A DNA stretch of 40,819 bases, taken from Muribaculaceae bacterium (GTDB taxonomy: Bacteria > Bacteroidota > Bacteroidia > Bacteroidales > Muribaculaceae). This document shows positions 22,988 through 31,717 of the stretch, piece after piece. The stretch is taken from the NCBI GenBank assembly GCA_017964485.1, contig JAGCRW010000120.1, forward strand, positions 1 to 40,819, read 5' to 3'. The notes below the pieces were generated by a model, which did no database searches, was not told where the DNA came from, and worked only from the letters and a program-made list of their open reading frames with translations. Each line of letters starts with the position of its first letter. Within the stretch, counting starts at the first letter, position 1. A program made the translations under genes and the position numbers.

Positions 22988-23260
22988 TCAGCTCAGTAGG
23001 CGGGCGATTTTCTTGGCGTCGCTGTGGCTGAAGCCGTTGGCGGTTATCACCTGTCCACCATTGGTCTCAATGATGATGTCGGCAAATAGCAGGTGTTTGT
23101 TGATTGACACGCTGCCGATGGCGCTGAAGCGAATCTTCTTCTCCTCATAGCCTATCACCCGAGCCTTGCGGAAGATAAAGAACTCATCGGTGATGATGAT
23201 CTTGTCGGGGAACACAGCATTGCCACCCGTAACCCTGCTGGCTGTGAATTCGTAATGCAT
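22988..23260 (-). CDS. PH-like-domain small protein
   Basis: 90 residues, cytoplasmic, strand-rich with a C-terminal helix (GFSHSDAKKIARLLS). Segments such as DKIIITDEFFIFRKARVIGYEEKKIRFSAIGSV follow the pattern of bacterial PH-like (bPH) domains. No catalytic residues. It lies 5 bp after a 62-residue gene with which it shares a promoter. The role is unknown; small bPH proteins of this type are, as I recall, widespread in Bacteroidetes. Confidence 0.65.
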   Translation of the reverse strand: MHYEFTASRVTGGNAVFPDKIIITDEFFIFRKARVIGYEEKKIRFSAIGSVSINKHLLFADIIIETNGGQVITANGFSHSDAKKIARLLS

Positions 23261-23265
23261 AAAGC

Positions 23266-23454
23266 CTAGCCTTTCTTGATTATCCAGTAGCCTTTATATT
23301 GAGCGTCACGAGCTTTGCGTCCAAATCTGCGCTCACATTCGTCGGCAATCTCATAATCAGAAGGCGAAGAAAAACTCGATACCACTTGGATGGTTGTCCC
23401 CTTAGGCATTCCTGCCCTTGACTCTTTCAACGTGCATGTAAAAACCTGTGCCAT
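23266..23454 (-). CDS. Small protein of unknown function (62 aa)
   Basis: 62 residues starting MAQVFTCTLKESRAGMPKGT. It reads as a compact soluble domain: a first strand, an IQVVSSFSSPSDYEI strand-turn, a helix with Cys (ADECERRFGRKARDA), and a closing strand YKGYWIIKKG. No family recognised. First gene of a two-gene operon with the PH-like gene, behind a textbook promoter, which supports it being real. Confidence 0.65.
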   Translation of the reverse strand: MAQVFTCTLKESRAGMPKGTTIQVVSSFSSPSDYEIADECERRFGRKARDAQYKGYWIIKKG

Positions 23455-23502
23455 AATGAATAATTTAGTTAAGGGTTAATTTCTGGTTGAATAATACATT
23501 TG

Positions 23503-23534
23503 CAAATATAGGAATAATCTCAAGAAAATTCAAA
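23503..23534 (-). promoter_or_regulatory. Promoter TTTG-N20-TATATTTG for the 62-aa/PH-like operon
   Basis: On the minus strand TTTG (23531-23534) and TATATTTG (23503-23510) are exactly 20 bases apart. The leader to the ATG at 23454 is about 45 bases. Confidence 0.78.
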
Positions 23535-23607
23535 TCTGGGTCGGGTTTTCTCGGGAAATTATTAATCTAAGATTTTTTGCTGAGTCAATGTGTCTTGTCT
23601 ATGGCAC

Positions 23608-23645
23608 AAAAAAACAATCATCGGCACGTTGCTGTGTCGATGATT
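23608..23645 (-). terminator. Rho-independent terminator of rplU-rpmA
   Basis: AATCATCGGCAC (23616-23627) pairs with GTGTCGATGATT (23634-23645), 11 of 12 positions. On the minus strand the hairpin is followed by a run of seven T residues. Confidence 0.88.
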
Positions 23646-23691
23646 TGTGATTGTGGTCTCGTGAGGCTCTGGGCCTCAATGAGATGATGTC

Positions 23692-23964
23692 TTAGTTTTC
23701 TTCGCTTTGCTGGGGTGCTGCCACTACGTTAACGTAGGTGTGGCCAGCACGATGCTGGAACTCTACTGTTCCGTCAACGAGAGCATAGAGGGTGTGGTCC
23801 TTACCCATGCCAACGTTGGCGCCTGGGCGGTTAACGGTACCGCGCTGACGGCGGATGATGTTACCGGCCTTTGCGAATTGCCCACCAAAAAGTTTCACTC
23901 CGAGTCGCTTGCTGTGCGACTCACGTCCGTTCTTCGAACTACCTACACCTTTTTTATGTGCCAT
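23692..23964 (-). CDS. rpmA: 50S ribosomal protein bL27
   Basis: 90 residues. [20 protein letters not shown] and [20 protein letters not shown] are diagnostic of bL27, whose N-terminus reaches the peptidyl-transferase centre. No N-terminal extension that would need processing is present. It lies 20 bp after rplU, the usual operon, and is followed by a good terminator. Confidence 0.97.
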   Translation of the reverse strand: MAHKKGVGSSKNGRESHSKRLGVKLFGGQFAKAGNIIRRQRGTVNRPGANVGMGKDHTLYALVDGTVEFQHRAGHTYVNVVAAPQQSEEN

Positions 23965-23984
23965 AATGAAATAGTTTTTAGGGG

Positions 23985-24305
23985 TTAAGCAATTACATCT
24001 TTAATCACGAGCTCGGTGAAGTACTGACGGTGACCGTTCAAGCGGCGATAGCCTTTGCGGCGTTTCTTCTTGAAGACAATCACGTGCTCTCCCTTAACGA
24101 GAGGCTGCTTAACTTCACACACTACTTTTGCGCCTTCAACGGTAGGCGCGCCAACTGTGATGGCACCGTCGGCATCCACGAGGAGGACCTTGCTGAATTC
24201 TACTGCATCGCCCTCGTTCTTCTCGTCGCCGAGATAGTGAACAAACAATTTCTTGCCGGCCTCGGCTTTGAACTGCTGTCCCTGAATTTCTACAATTGCG
24301 TACAT
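23985..24305 (-). CDS. rplU: 50S ribosomal protein bL21
   Basis: 106 residues. [20 protein letters not shown] and the C-terminal [20 protein letters not shown] are diagnostic of bL21, a 23S-binding protein. First gene of rplU-rpmA. A leader of about 90 bases with alternative hairpins precedes it (see findings). Confidence 0.97.
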   Translation of the reverse strand: MYAIVEIQGQQFKAEAGKKLFVHYLGDEKNEGDAVEFSKVLLVDADGAITVGAPTVEGAKVVCEVKQPLVKGEHVIVFKKKRRKGYRRLNGHRQYFTELVIKDVIA

Positions 24306-24402
24306 TTAATTAATTGTATTGTAAGGGTTTCCCCTTAGTTAACCCGTGCGGCGGCTCCAATGTTGCGTGGAGCACTTAGTCGAGCCTTTCGGAAAATCGG
24401 TG

Positions 24403-24433
24403 CAAAGGTACTACAAAGTTTTGGATTACACAA
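24403..24433 (-). promoter_or_regulatory. Promoter of rplU-rpmA
   Basis: TACCTTTG on the minus strand (24403-24410), with a partial -33 TTG (24431-24433) at a 20-base spacing. Within the 351-base gap 24306-24656 the other supported items are the rplU leader and the hairpin at 24516. Confidence 0.68.
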
Positions 24434-24515
24434 TAGTTGCGTGAAAAAAATATTTTGAGATTTTTTCGGAAGCCTGTAAAGAGCTCCTCGCAGGCCACGA
24501 GTTGGTGGATGTAGC

Positions 24516-24574
24516 AGTACCCCCAGTTCCACTAGCTGCTTGCTGTGCTCGCTTGTGGTACTGGGGGTTGTACT
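24516..24574. repeat. Long imperfect hairpin without T-tract
   Basis: AGTACCCCCAGTTCCACTAGC (arm 24516-24536, first 20 bases or so) pairs with 24551-24574 with two mismatches and a 2-base bulge, around a 14-base loop. It lies 83 bp downstream of a C25 gene (minus strand). It may terminate or stabilise that transcript, or be a remnant of a small non-autonomous element. Confidence 0.5.
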
Positions 24575-24656
24575 AGGCTGAATTATATTTTAGATTATTT
24601 AGATAGATGTATCAGCTGTTTTTGCATCAGTCTCAGAGGTGTGTGATCTCTGGTTT

Positions 24657-27600
24657 TTACTGCATTTGATACTCTTCTGTGACAACTAGTGTTCCAATTG
24701 GTGTGCTGCCGTAGATGGTTCCGTTGTTATATTTTCCAAAGAAGGTGTAAATGCCTGGTGGCAATCGGTTGTTGCCAATTTTGAGGTTCCAGTCAAACGG
24801 GAAGTTGCTGATAGTCTTGTGCCATTTCATATTGCCCAGGTGGTCAAACAACTTTATTTCAACATCTGGCGTGAAGCTCAGGTCGGACTTGAAGTTGAAA
24901 GTGGCTTTATCAATAGCTGGTTCTTGGTCGACGGTGAGCTTGGCTTGTTGGGTGCTGCTCACGGCGAAGTTTAAGTAGCTTGTGGTCATGTTGCCCGCAA
25001 TGTCATAAACAGAATATTGCAGTGTGTGGTCGCCAGGCTCAAGTTGCAAGGGCATTTCTACGGTGAGGGTTTTGCCTTCGTTGCTCATTGCGGCGTAGGC
25101 ACTCACGTTAGGCAGGTTGGTCTTGCCACCGTCAATTTTGAGGTCCATACTGTTGCCAATCGCCATGCTCTGTGTGTTGAAAGCGACATCATCGCTGGCA
25201 ATGATGTGAAGAGTTGATGAAGGATCTACGGTGTTGCACAGTTCAAAGTACTGCTCGTCGTTGAAGTAGATAGCGTCGATAGTGGGCGCTATGCTGTCGT
25301 GCACGGTAAGGGCATTGGTTGCCGCGTAGCTGCTTATGACGAGTTTGTCAAAGCTGCCGTTCACCATGTCGTTGCTGTTGTCGCGGTGCGCATATACCGA
25401 CACGAGTCCTTGGGCTCCTGGGTTCTGAGTGTATCGTGGAATGACGGCTTTTCCTGTGAAGACGCCGTTGACCACTCTTCCGTTTACCTGTGTGAGCATC
25501 TTTCTAGGGTAGTAGATGTCGCGGCTGTTATAGGTGGTCTCCTTCTTCATGTAGTCGTAGATTGAGAGCGTGGCATCGCCGTTGAAAGAGCTGTCCAACG
25601 CACCGTTTTCTTTCAAGACAGTGGCCACTACTGTGACTTGACGCAGCGCTCCAGAAGTGATGTTGCTGGTGCCCACATTATAGCCATTGATTTTAGTGAT
25701 TTTGAACAAAGGCTTAGGATAATAAACTTTCATTGCAGGGTCTCCGAGCAGTGAAAACATCATCTTGTTGTAGGCTGTTACAGTTCCGAACGACTGCTTG
25801 CAGAGCATATAGGCCTCTCCTAAAGTAGTCATTTGCCCTGTGTTGTTATAGCTGAATAGGTTGGTCACAAAAGCTTTATTGAGGGCGTCGTTGCCTGTAG
25901 CGTAGGCCGAGCGTGTTGCCGCCAGCATTGCGATGGCGCCACCGTCAGGTCTATGGAACATGATCTCCATTAGTCCTCGCTGACTGCCGTCATATCGTGC
26001 CACATCGCAGCAGGCAGTAGTGACAATGGGCAGATGTGGATAACTGGCGTGTTTCGACTCATTAGTGGTCCACAGGTTCACTTGCTTGGTAAGTGCGCTG
26101 GGATTGGCGTGGCCCACATAGGTCATAAAGAATTGTCCGCTTTCTAGCAGCGAGTTCATGCTCTTGCGCCCTTCGAGCGAGAATCCGGTGGCGGGGTCTT
26201 TGGGGAACTGATTAACATAAACCTTATTCTTCATGAACCCAGCACTGAGTTCGTCACAGATAAGGTTAGCCACACCTTCGGCTTGACTCTCGTGCATGTA
26301 AGTTTCGGTATTAGGCGGGGTGCCAGGGACATCATATACATAGTCGGCGATAAAGAGAGCGTTGTTTCGCCATGGGCCATAGTCTGGGTTATTGACGTAG
26401 TTGAGAAGCTTATCAACATCGGTCTCGGCTTCCTCAACCGACGAGCTTGGAATGCGTCCCACACCCAGGCGGAGCAAATCTCCGGCGGGATTTACTCCCG
26501 AATTGTCGTCAAGAAATCCGAAAAAGTCGTCGCTCACGAAACTGTTGTTCTCATCGTTGCTGACAGGCGACTCGTAAGTGATGATGTTGCAAGGGTTCTT
26601 TACAAGCAGCTGGCGGTTATCGTAGCTGCCGCCTCCAAACATAAGCAGATATTTGAACTTGTTTTTGCCGTCGCGATCATAGAACATCTTGTTCATGAGC
26701 CTTATGGCCATGGGGTCGGGGGTGCCGCTTGAAAACTCGTTGAAGATTTTCTGCTGGTCGAGCACGTGCACCACCATTCTGTCGTTGTCGCGGTGCATCT
26801 GTGCCACACGCTCGGCTTGTTGCATCAGTGGCTCGCAGGTGACGATTATCATGTCGGGGAGAGGCATGCCGTGAATGTTTTGGTTAGCGACCTGCTCAAA
26901 GCCTGCGATTTTCTTAAGTTCCTTGGTAGGGTCAAAGGCGATGAATTGCGTGTAGTCTATCGTGTAGAGTGGAGTGAAGCCTTTTATTCCGTTTTTCTCG
27001 CTAATACTGTAGTTTTTAGGTTCTAGAGGGTTGTCGATGTTCCATAATTGTGTGCTGGTAGTTGCTCCAACAATGGAGATGATGTCAGCCGACGACACAT
27101 TATTGAACCCCATGCGCATCTGGTTGTTTTGAGTCCCGCGTAAGTTGTTGCTGTGGTAGTAGGTAATCAGGCAGTAGTCAAGTCTTGCCCAGTTAAAGGG
27201 CTGGGATGAAGTGACGCCAATTGTTATCTCTCCGTTTTCGGGTATGTTGGAGCCGTTCTCGCCTCGCACTGTGACCAAAGGTTGAGCAGTGTTGTAAAAG
27301 ACATATTCAGAAGAGGCTGTGTAAATCTTTGACTCTTGAGTGCTTAGAGCGATGTCGTTTTCGTTGACTTTGAGCGTGATGTAGGAGAAAGAGTTCTTGT
27401 TTTTGGCTGCAGCACGTGGGTTCACGATTATTGCCGAGTCTCCACATAGTTTTGGCATCGAATATGATATGGTGACAGGCTGGTCGGTAATTTTTTCGCC
27501 AAGGAATTCCTTGCCCGACTGTGACGCCGAAATCACCTCTTGCTCGTGGTGGAAGTAGTCGAGGCTTGTGTTCCTTACATTTGTGCCCGTGATGCCGTAG

Positions 27601-28064
27601 GTTATTGTGGTGGGTTGCAGGTGGGTTTCGTTATTCTCACAGAGGAAGTAATAGCCCATTGTCGAGCAGTTGTTGAATTTGCGCGTGAAATGGGGGTTGT
27701 CGACGGGGGTGTCAATAGTGTACTCTATCGCACCGCAGGCATAGAAGCACAGCTTGTCGCCATATATTTTGCAAGGCACTTGCTTGAGGTCGTCGATGGC
27801 ATTGCCATTAAGTATCTCGCTGATGGGGTGACCTCCAGTACCATAAAGATTCACATTTTGTGGGTTTCTAAATCCCATCTGATGCAATTCGTTGAAGGAT
27901 ATTTCATACATTCCATCCTCAGGGATAGCGATTTTTACCCATTTTCCATTTGATAACTTTGATTGAGAGGCATAGATATTGGCATTAAAAGCCTTGACTG
28001 TGCCAACCCCAGCAACAGCTAAGATGATGACACAAAAGACATTAAATAAGAGCCGCTTATTCAT
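24657..28064 (-). CDS. C25-family (PorU-like) secreted protein, copy 1
   Basis: 1135 residues with a signal peptide (about 1-25). The N-terminal region carries the PorU-type start LSNGKWVKIAIPEDGMYEIS. The C25 gingipain-like domain spans roughly 410-760, with FNEFSSGTPD and the catalytic pair His652 (YVGHANPS) and Cys685 or Cys686 (TTACCDVARYD). The H-C distance of 33 equals that of P. gingivalis PorU (His657/Cys690, from memory). The C-terminus is a FlgD-like Ig fold (PGIYTFFGKYNN) near a T9SS-type end. PorU is the T9SS sortase; a dedicated paralogue could attach a subset of cargo. Gly after the His is replaced by Ala (GHAN), unlike copies 2 and 3. Confidence 0.85.
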   Translation of the reverse strand: MNKRLLFNVFCVIILAVAGVGTVKAFNANIYASQSKLSNGKWVKIAIPEDGMYEISFNELHQMGFRNPQNVNLYGTGGHPISEILNGNAIDDLKQVPCKIYGDKLCFYACGAIEYTIDTPVDNPHFTRKFNNCSTMGYYFLCENNETHLQPTTITYGITGTNVRNTSLDYFHHEQEVISASQSGKEFLGEKITDQPVTISYSMPKLCGDSAIIVNPRAAAKNKNSFSYITLKVNENDIALSTQESKIYTASSEYVFYNTAQPLVTVRGENGSNIPENGEITIGVTSSQPFNWARLDYCLITYYHSNNLRGTQNNQMRMGFNNVSSADIISIVGATTSTQLWNIDNPLEPKNYSISEKNGIKGFTPLYTIDYTQFIAFDPTKELKKIAGFEQVANQNIHGMPLPDMIIVTCEPLMQQAERVAQMHRDNDRMVVHVLDQQKIFNEFSSGTPDPMAIRLMNKMFYDRDGKNKFKYLLMFGGGSYDNRQLLVKNPCNIITYESPVSNDENNSFVSDDFFGFLDDNSGVNPAGDLLRLGVGRIPSSSVEEAETDVDKLLNYVNNPDYGPWRNNALFIADYVYDVPGTPPNTETYMHESQAEGVANLICDELSAGFMKNKVYVNQFPKDPATGFSLEGRKSMNSLLESGQFFMTYVGHANPSALTKQVNLWTTNESKHASYPHLPIVTTACCDVARYDGSQRGLMEIMFHRPDGGAIAMLAATRSAYATGNDALNKAFVTNLFSYNNTGQMTTLGEAYMLCKQSFGTVTAYNKMMFSLLGDPAMKVYYPKPLFKITKINGYNVGTSNITSGALRQVTVVATVLKENGALDSSFNGDATLSIYDYMKKETTYNSRDIYYPRKMLTQVNGRVVNGVFTGKAVIPRYTQNPGAQGLVSVYAHRDNSNDMVNGSFDKLVISSYAATNALTVHDSIAPTIDAIYFNDEQYFELCNTVDPSSTLHIIASDDVAFNTQSMAIGNSMDLKIDGGKTNLPNVSAYAAMSNEGKTLTVEMPLQLEPGDHTLQYSVYDIAGNMTTSYLNFAVSSTQQAKLTVDQEPAIDKATFNFKSDLSFTPDVEIKLFDHLGNMKWHKTISNFPFDWNLKIGNNRLPPGIYTFFGKYNNGTIYGSTPIGTLVVTEEYQMQ

Positions 28065-28184
28065 GATGATATGATAAAAGTGTGTTTTTGTTCTTTATTT
28101 TACATTATATTATATAACGAAAAATAATGTGGTTTATTGTCAAGAATATAGGTGACTATCCTTTTGATGGCTTCAATGAATTAT

Positions 28185-28216
28185 AAAAAAGCATTACACG
28201 CTCGAGCGTGTAATGC
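28185..28216 (-). terminator. Terminator after C25 copy 2 built on a perfect 26-bp palindrome
   Basis: GCATTACACGCTC and its exact complement form a palindrome at 28191-28216. On the minus strand six T residues follow (28185-28190). It sits 26 bases after the copy 2 stop. The remainder of the 177-base gap before copy 1 is AT-rich with no certain promoter. Confidence 0.85.
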
Positions 28217-28241
28217 TAAATATCTCAGTATGTGAGTGTGA

Positions 28242-31200
28242 TTAGTCGTTGTTGCTGCGATAGGGGTCAATGACTATTATGTGCCCTATCTCAGTGCCGC
28301 CATAGGTAGTATTGTTCTTGTAAGTTCCGTAGAACTTATACACACCTGCTGCCACACGGTTACCTTCATTATCGGTTAGGTTCCAAGTGTAGGGGAAGTT
28401 GGCGGTTGTGGTGCTCCACACTAAGTTGCCCACGTTGTCAAGTACCTTGATGGTGACATCGGGAGTGGGTGAGAGTGCGCTGCTCACATTGAAGGTTGCC
28501 TCGGTCATTGCAGGCTCTTCATCAACGGTAAGCTCGAGTTGCGACTCGTAGCCCACGATGAAGGAGATTGTCTCAGTTGCTTTGTTGCCGGCAGCGTCAT
28601 ATACAGTGTATTGCAGCGTGTGACGTCCTTCCTGCAAGTCCATGGGGAACTCAATGGATAACGCTTTGCCCTCATCTTCCAGTGTAGAGTAGTTTCTAAT
28701 GTAAGGATAGGTTGTCTTACCACCGTCGAGCATCAGGCTCATGGTGTTGCCCATTGCCATCGACTGGTTGTTGAATGAGTGGTCGTCGCTAGCGCGTATG
28801 TAAAGTGTGCTTCCTGAAGGAATCAAAGCGCCGTTACTGAAGCTCTGCTCGTCGTTGAAGTAGATGGCATCAATTACAGGTGGCAAATCATCGTGCACTG
28901 TAAGCGCGTTGTCATCATTGTAGGGGTTGAGTTTCAGCATGTCGAATGTTCCGTTCACCATCTCTTCGCTGTCGTCACGGTGTGCATACACTTTCACCAT
29001 GCCATTGTTGCTCGTTGAGAGGATGTAGCGTGGGATTACCGCTTTAGCGGTGAACACACCGTTCACAACACGTCCGTTGACGCGTGTGAGCAGGTCTTGT
29101 GGGAAGTAGATGTCGCGTGTTACGTCCACACGCTCCACGCGTACGGTAATTGAGGTCTCCTTCTTCTTGTAGTCGTAGATAGAGAGTGTGGCGTCGCCAT
29201 TGAAGTCGGTGTTGACTGTTGTGCCGTCGGGGTTATATACTACGGCTTCTACTGTGACCTCTTGCATTGCTCCAGAGGAGATTGCCGTTGTGCCCACGTT
29301 GGTACCGTTGATTTTTGTGATCTTGAAGTATGGTTTGGGGTAGTTTACCCTCATGGCAGGGTCGCCGAGGAGCAAAAACGACATCTTGTTGTAGTTTGCT
29401 TTGCTGACGCCAAACGACTGCTTGCTGAGCATATAGGCTTCACCTATAGTGGGCATATAACCCTTGGTGTTGAAGCAGAACATGCCTCTTACAAATGCCT
29501 GGTTGAGGGCATCGTTGTCGGTGGCATATACCGCACGTGCTGATGTGACGATAGCAATGGCGCCACCATCAGGTTTGTGGAACATAATCTCCACTAGTCC
29601 TCGCTGGTTACAGTCGTAGCGTGCCACATCGCAGCATGCAGTGGTGAGGATGGGCTTGTGGGGATATACTACTGTGTTAGATTGGTCGGTGCCCCACAAC
29701 TGCACATCTTTAGTGAGGAAGTTAGGATTGCCGTGACCCACATAGGTCATGAAGTACTGTCCCTCGGTGAGTTTTGAAATGAGTTCCTTGCGGGCATCAA
29801 AAGCGTATCCCGAGACTGGGTCGTTAGGGAATTGGCTGATATACACCTTGTTGTTCATCAAACCTGTGCTGAGTTCATCAACGATGATATTGTTGATTCC
29901 CTCAGTCTGGAATGCATGCAGTCCGTTGTCGTAGTCATCGGCAGTGAGCACCACATCGTTTCTCCAGTATCCATAGTCGGGATTGTTGACATACTCTAGC
30001 AGTTTGTCAACATCGCTTTCGGCTTCTTGAATTGTGGCGCTAGGAATGCGTCCCACGCCGAGCCTGAGATATTCCTTTGCGAGTTCCGTACCCGAGTTGT
30101 CATCAAGGATACCAAAGAAGTCGTCACTCACATAGCTGTACTCCTCATCGTTGCTGTTGGTAGCTTCGTAGGTGAGAATTGTGCACTCTCGCTTTGAGTG
30201 CAGCTGTCGGTTGTCGTAGTTACCGGCGCCAAACATGAGCAGGTACTTGTATTTGTTCTTGTTGCGATCATAGAACATCTTGCTCATGAGGCGAATACCC
30301 ATAGCATCTGGGGTACCGCTTGAGAACTCGTTGAAAATTTTCTGCTGGTCAAGCACATGCACCACCATGTTGTCGTTGTCGCGGTGCATCTGTGCTACGC
30401 GTTCGGCTTGTGGCATCAGCTCCTCGCAGGTCACGATTATCATGTGGGGGTCGGGAAGACCATGGATATTCTGGTTGTCAATATTAGTAAATCCTGATAT
30501 TGACTTGAGGTCTTCAGCTGGATTAAAGGCTATGTACTGGCCCGAATTTACGGCCATGTTAGGCGCAAATCCCATCACTCCATTGTCATCGTTGATCATC
30601 AAGCAGTTGGTGGGGCTTTGTGGGTTGTCGATGTTCCAGAGCTGATAGTCGCTATTGCTTTCGCCAAAAGTGATGCGGTCTTGTTTTGTCAGTTTCTCGA
30701 AGCACATGCGCAACTGGTTGTCGGCAACGCCAATGAGGGAGTTGCGGTGGTAGAAAGTGATAGTCACATAGTCGAGCCAAGCACTTTTAACAGCGTCAGC
30801 CGAGCCGCCTCCAATTTTCACGTTGATGACACCGTCGGTAAACATTGGCATCGTGTCAACGGGATTGAAAATCACATAGGGAGAAGCTGAGTTGTAGTAC
30901 ACGAAGCTATTAGCTGGTGCATAAATCTTAGCCTGGGTGTTTGTGAAGTTAAGGCTATTGCCGTTGATTTTTCCATAGATATAGGAAGACGCAGAAACCT
31001 TGGCAGCAGCGGTAACATTTACCACAACTGTTGTGTCGGTGTACAGAGTGGGGATAGAGTAGGGTACATTAATCTCGCCGTTTGCCATAGCCTCTCCCAA
31101 CATCTCTTTTCCTGACTCTCCTGGAGAAATGAGATCGTTCTCGTGATGCCAGTAGTCAAGGCTGTAAGTCCTTGTCACAGGTTCAGCAACATTAGCACTG

Positions 31201-31667
31201 GTGGCATCTGTTGGTTCCAGGCGGTTGGATCCGTCGTTGTCGGTAATAAGATAGTATCCTTTGTCAGAATAACTGTTGATCACTCTTGTGTAGTGAGGAG
31301 TGCCAGTGGGAGTGGAGAGTGTGAATTTCACTGATCCACATCCGTAGAAGCAGATTTTATCGCCATAGATTTTGATAGGAATCTGCTGCAGGTCATCGAT
31401 TTGCGAGCCGTCGAGCACTTCGCTGATGGGATATCCTCCCAGTCCGTAGATTCTCACTTCTTCGGGGTTGTTAAAGCCCATCTGCGCTAGTTCATCGAAT
31501 GTGAGCTGATAAATGCCGTTCTCGGGAATCTCAATTTTCACCCATTTGCCACTTGCCAGTTTTGAGGTTCTGGTGTAGTTGGACGATGAGAATGCCTGTA
31601 TGCTCATCGTTGTGGCCGCAACGATAGCCATCAGGCCCATGATTTTAAATAAAAACTTCTTATGCAT
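28242..31667 (-). CDS. C25-family (PorU-like) secreted protein, copy 2
   Basis: 1141 residues, signal peptide about 1-25 (MSIQA/FSS). Domain order as in copy 1, with which it shares long blocks (SGKWVKIEIPENGIYQLTF; MHRDND.MVVHVLDQQKIFNEF; ACCDVARYD). Catalytic pair His645 (GHGNPN) and Cys678 (or Cys679), 33 apart. The C-terminus is a FlgD-like fold ending in a polar tail (DPYRSNND) rather than the basic KLAITN-type end. It lies 50 bp after the FAH-fold gene with no promoter seen, so it may be read through from rex. It is closer to copy 1 than to copy 3, so 1 and 2 look like a tandem duplication. Confidence 0.85.
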   Translation of the reverse strand: MHKKFLFKIMGLMAIVAATTMSIQAFSSSNYTRTSKLASGKWVKIEIPENGIYQLTFDELAQMGFNNPEEVRIYGLGGYPISEVLDGSQIDDLQQIPIKIYGDKICFYGCGSVKFTLSTPTGTPHYTRVINSYSDKGYYLITDNDGSNRLEPTDATSANVAEPVTRTYSLDYWHHENDLISPGESGKEMLGEAMANGEINVPYSIPTLYTDTTVVVNVTAAAKVSASSYIYGKINGNSLNFTNTQAKIYAPANSFVYYNSASPYVIFNPVDTMPMFTDGVINVKIGGGSADAVKSAWLDYVTITFYHRNSLIGVADNQLRMCFEKLTKQDRITFGESNSDYQLWNIDNPQSPTNCLMINDDNGVMGFAPNMAVNSGQYIAFNPAEDLKSISGFTNIDNQNIHGLPDPHMIIVTCEELMPQAERVAQMHRDNDNMVVHVLDQQKIFNEFSSGTPDAMGIRLMSKMFYDRNKNKYKYLLMFGAGNYDNRQLHSKRECTILTYEATNSNDEEYSYVSDDFFGILDDNSGTELAKEYLRLGVGRIPSATIQEAESDVDKLLEYVNNPDYGYWRNDVVLTADDYDNGLHAFQTEGINNIIVDELSTGLMNNKVYISQFPNDPVSGYAFDARKELISKLTEGQYFMTYVGHGNPNFLTKDVQLWGTDQSNTVVYPHKPILTTACCDVARYDCNQRGLVEIMFHKPDGGAIAIVTSARAVYATDNDALNQAFVRGMFCFNTKGYMPTIGEAYMLSKQSFGVSKANYNKMSFLLLGDPAMRVNYPKPYFKITKINGTNVGTTAISSGAMQEVTVEAVVYNPDGTTVNTDFNGDATLSIYDYKKKETSITVRVERVDVTRDIYFPQDLLTRVNGRVVNGVFTAKAVIPRYILSTSNNGMVKVYAHRDDSEEMVNGTFDMLKLNPYNDDNALTVHDDLPPVIDAIYFNDEQSFSNGALIPSGSTLYIRASDDHSFNNQSMAMGNTMSLMLDGGKTTYPYIRNYSTLEDEGKALSIEFPMDLQEGRHTLQYTVYDAAGNKATETISFIVGYESQLELTVDEEPAMTEATFNVSSALSPTPDVTIKVLDNVGNLVWSTTTANFPYTWNLTDNEGNRVAAGVYKFYGTYKNNTTYGGTEIGHIIVIDPYRSNND

Positions 31668-31717
31668 AGGTAGTTTAATTATATTGTTTTCTAGCTATAT
31701 ATATTGTCTTCTAATTG

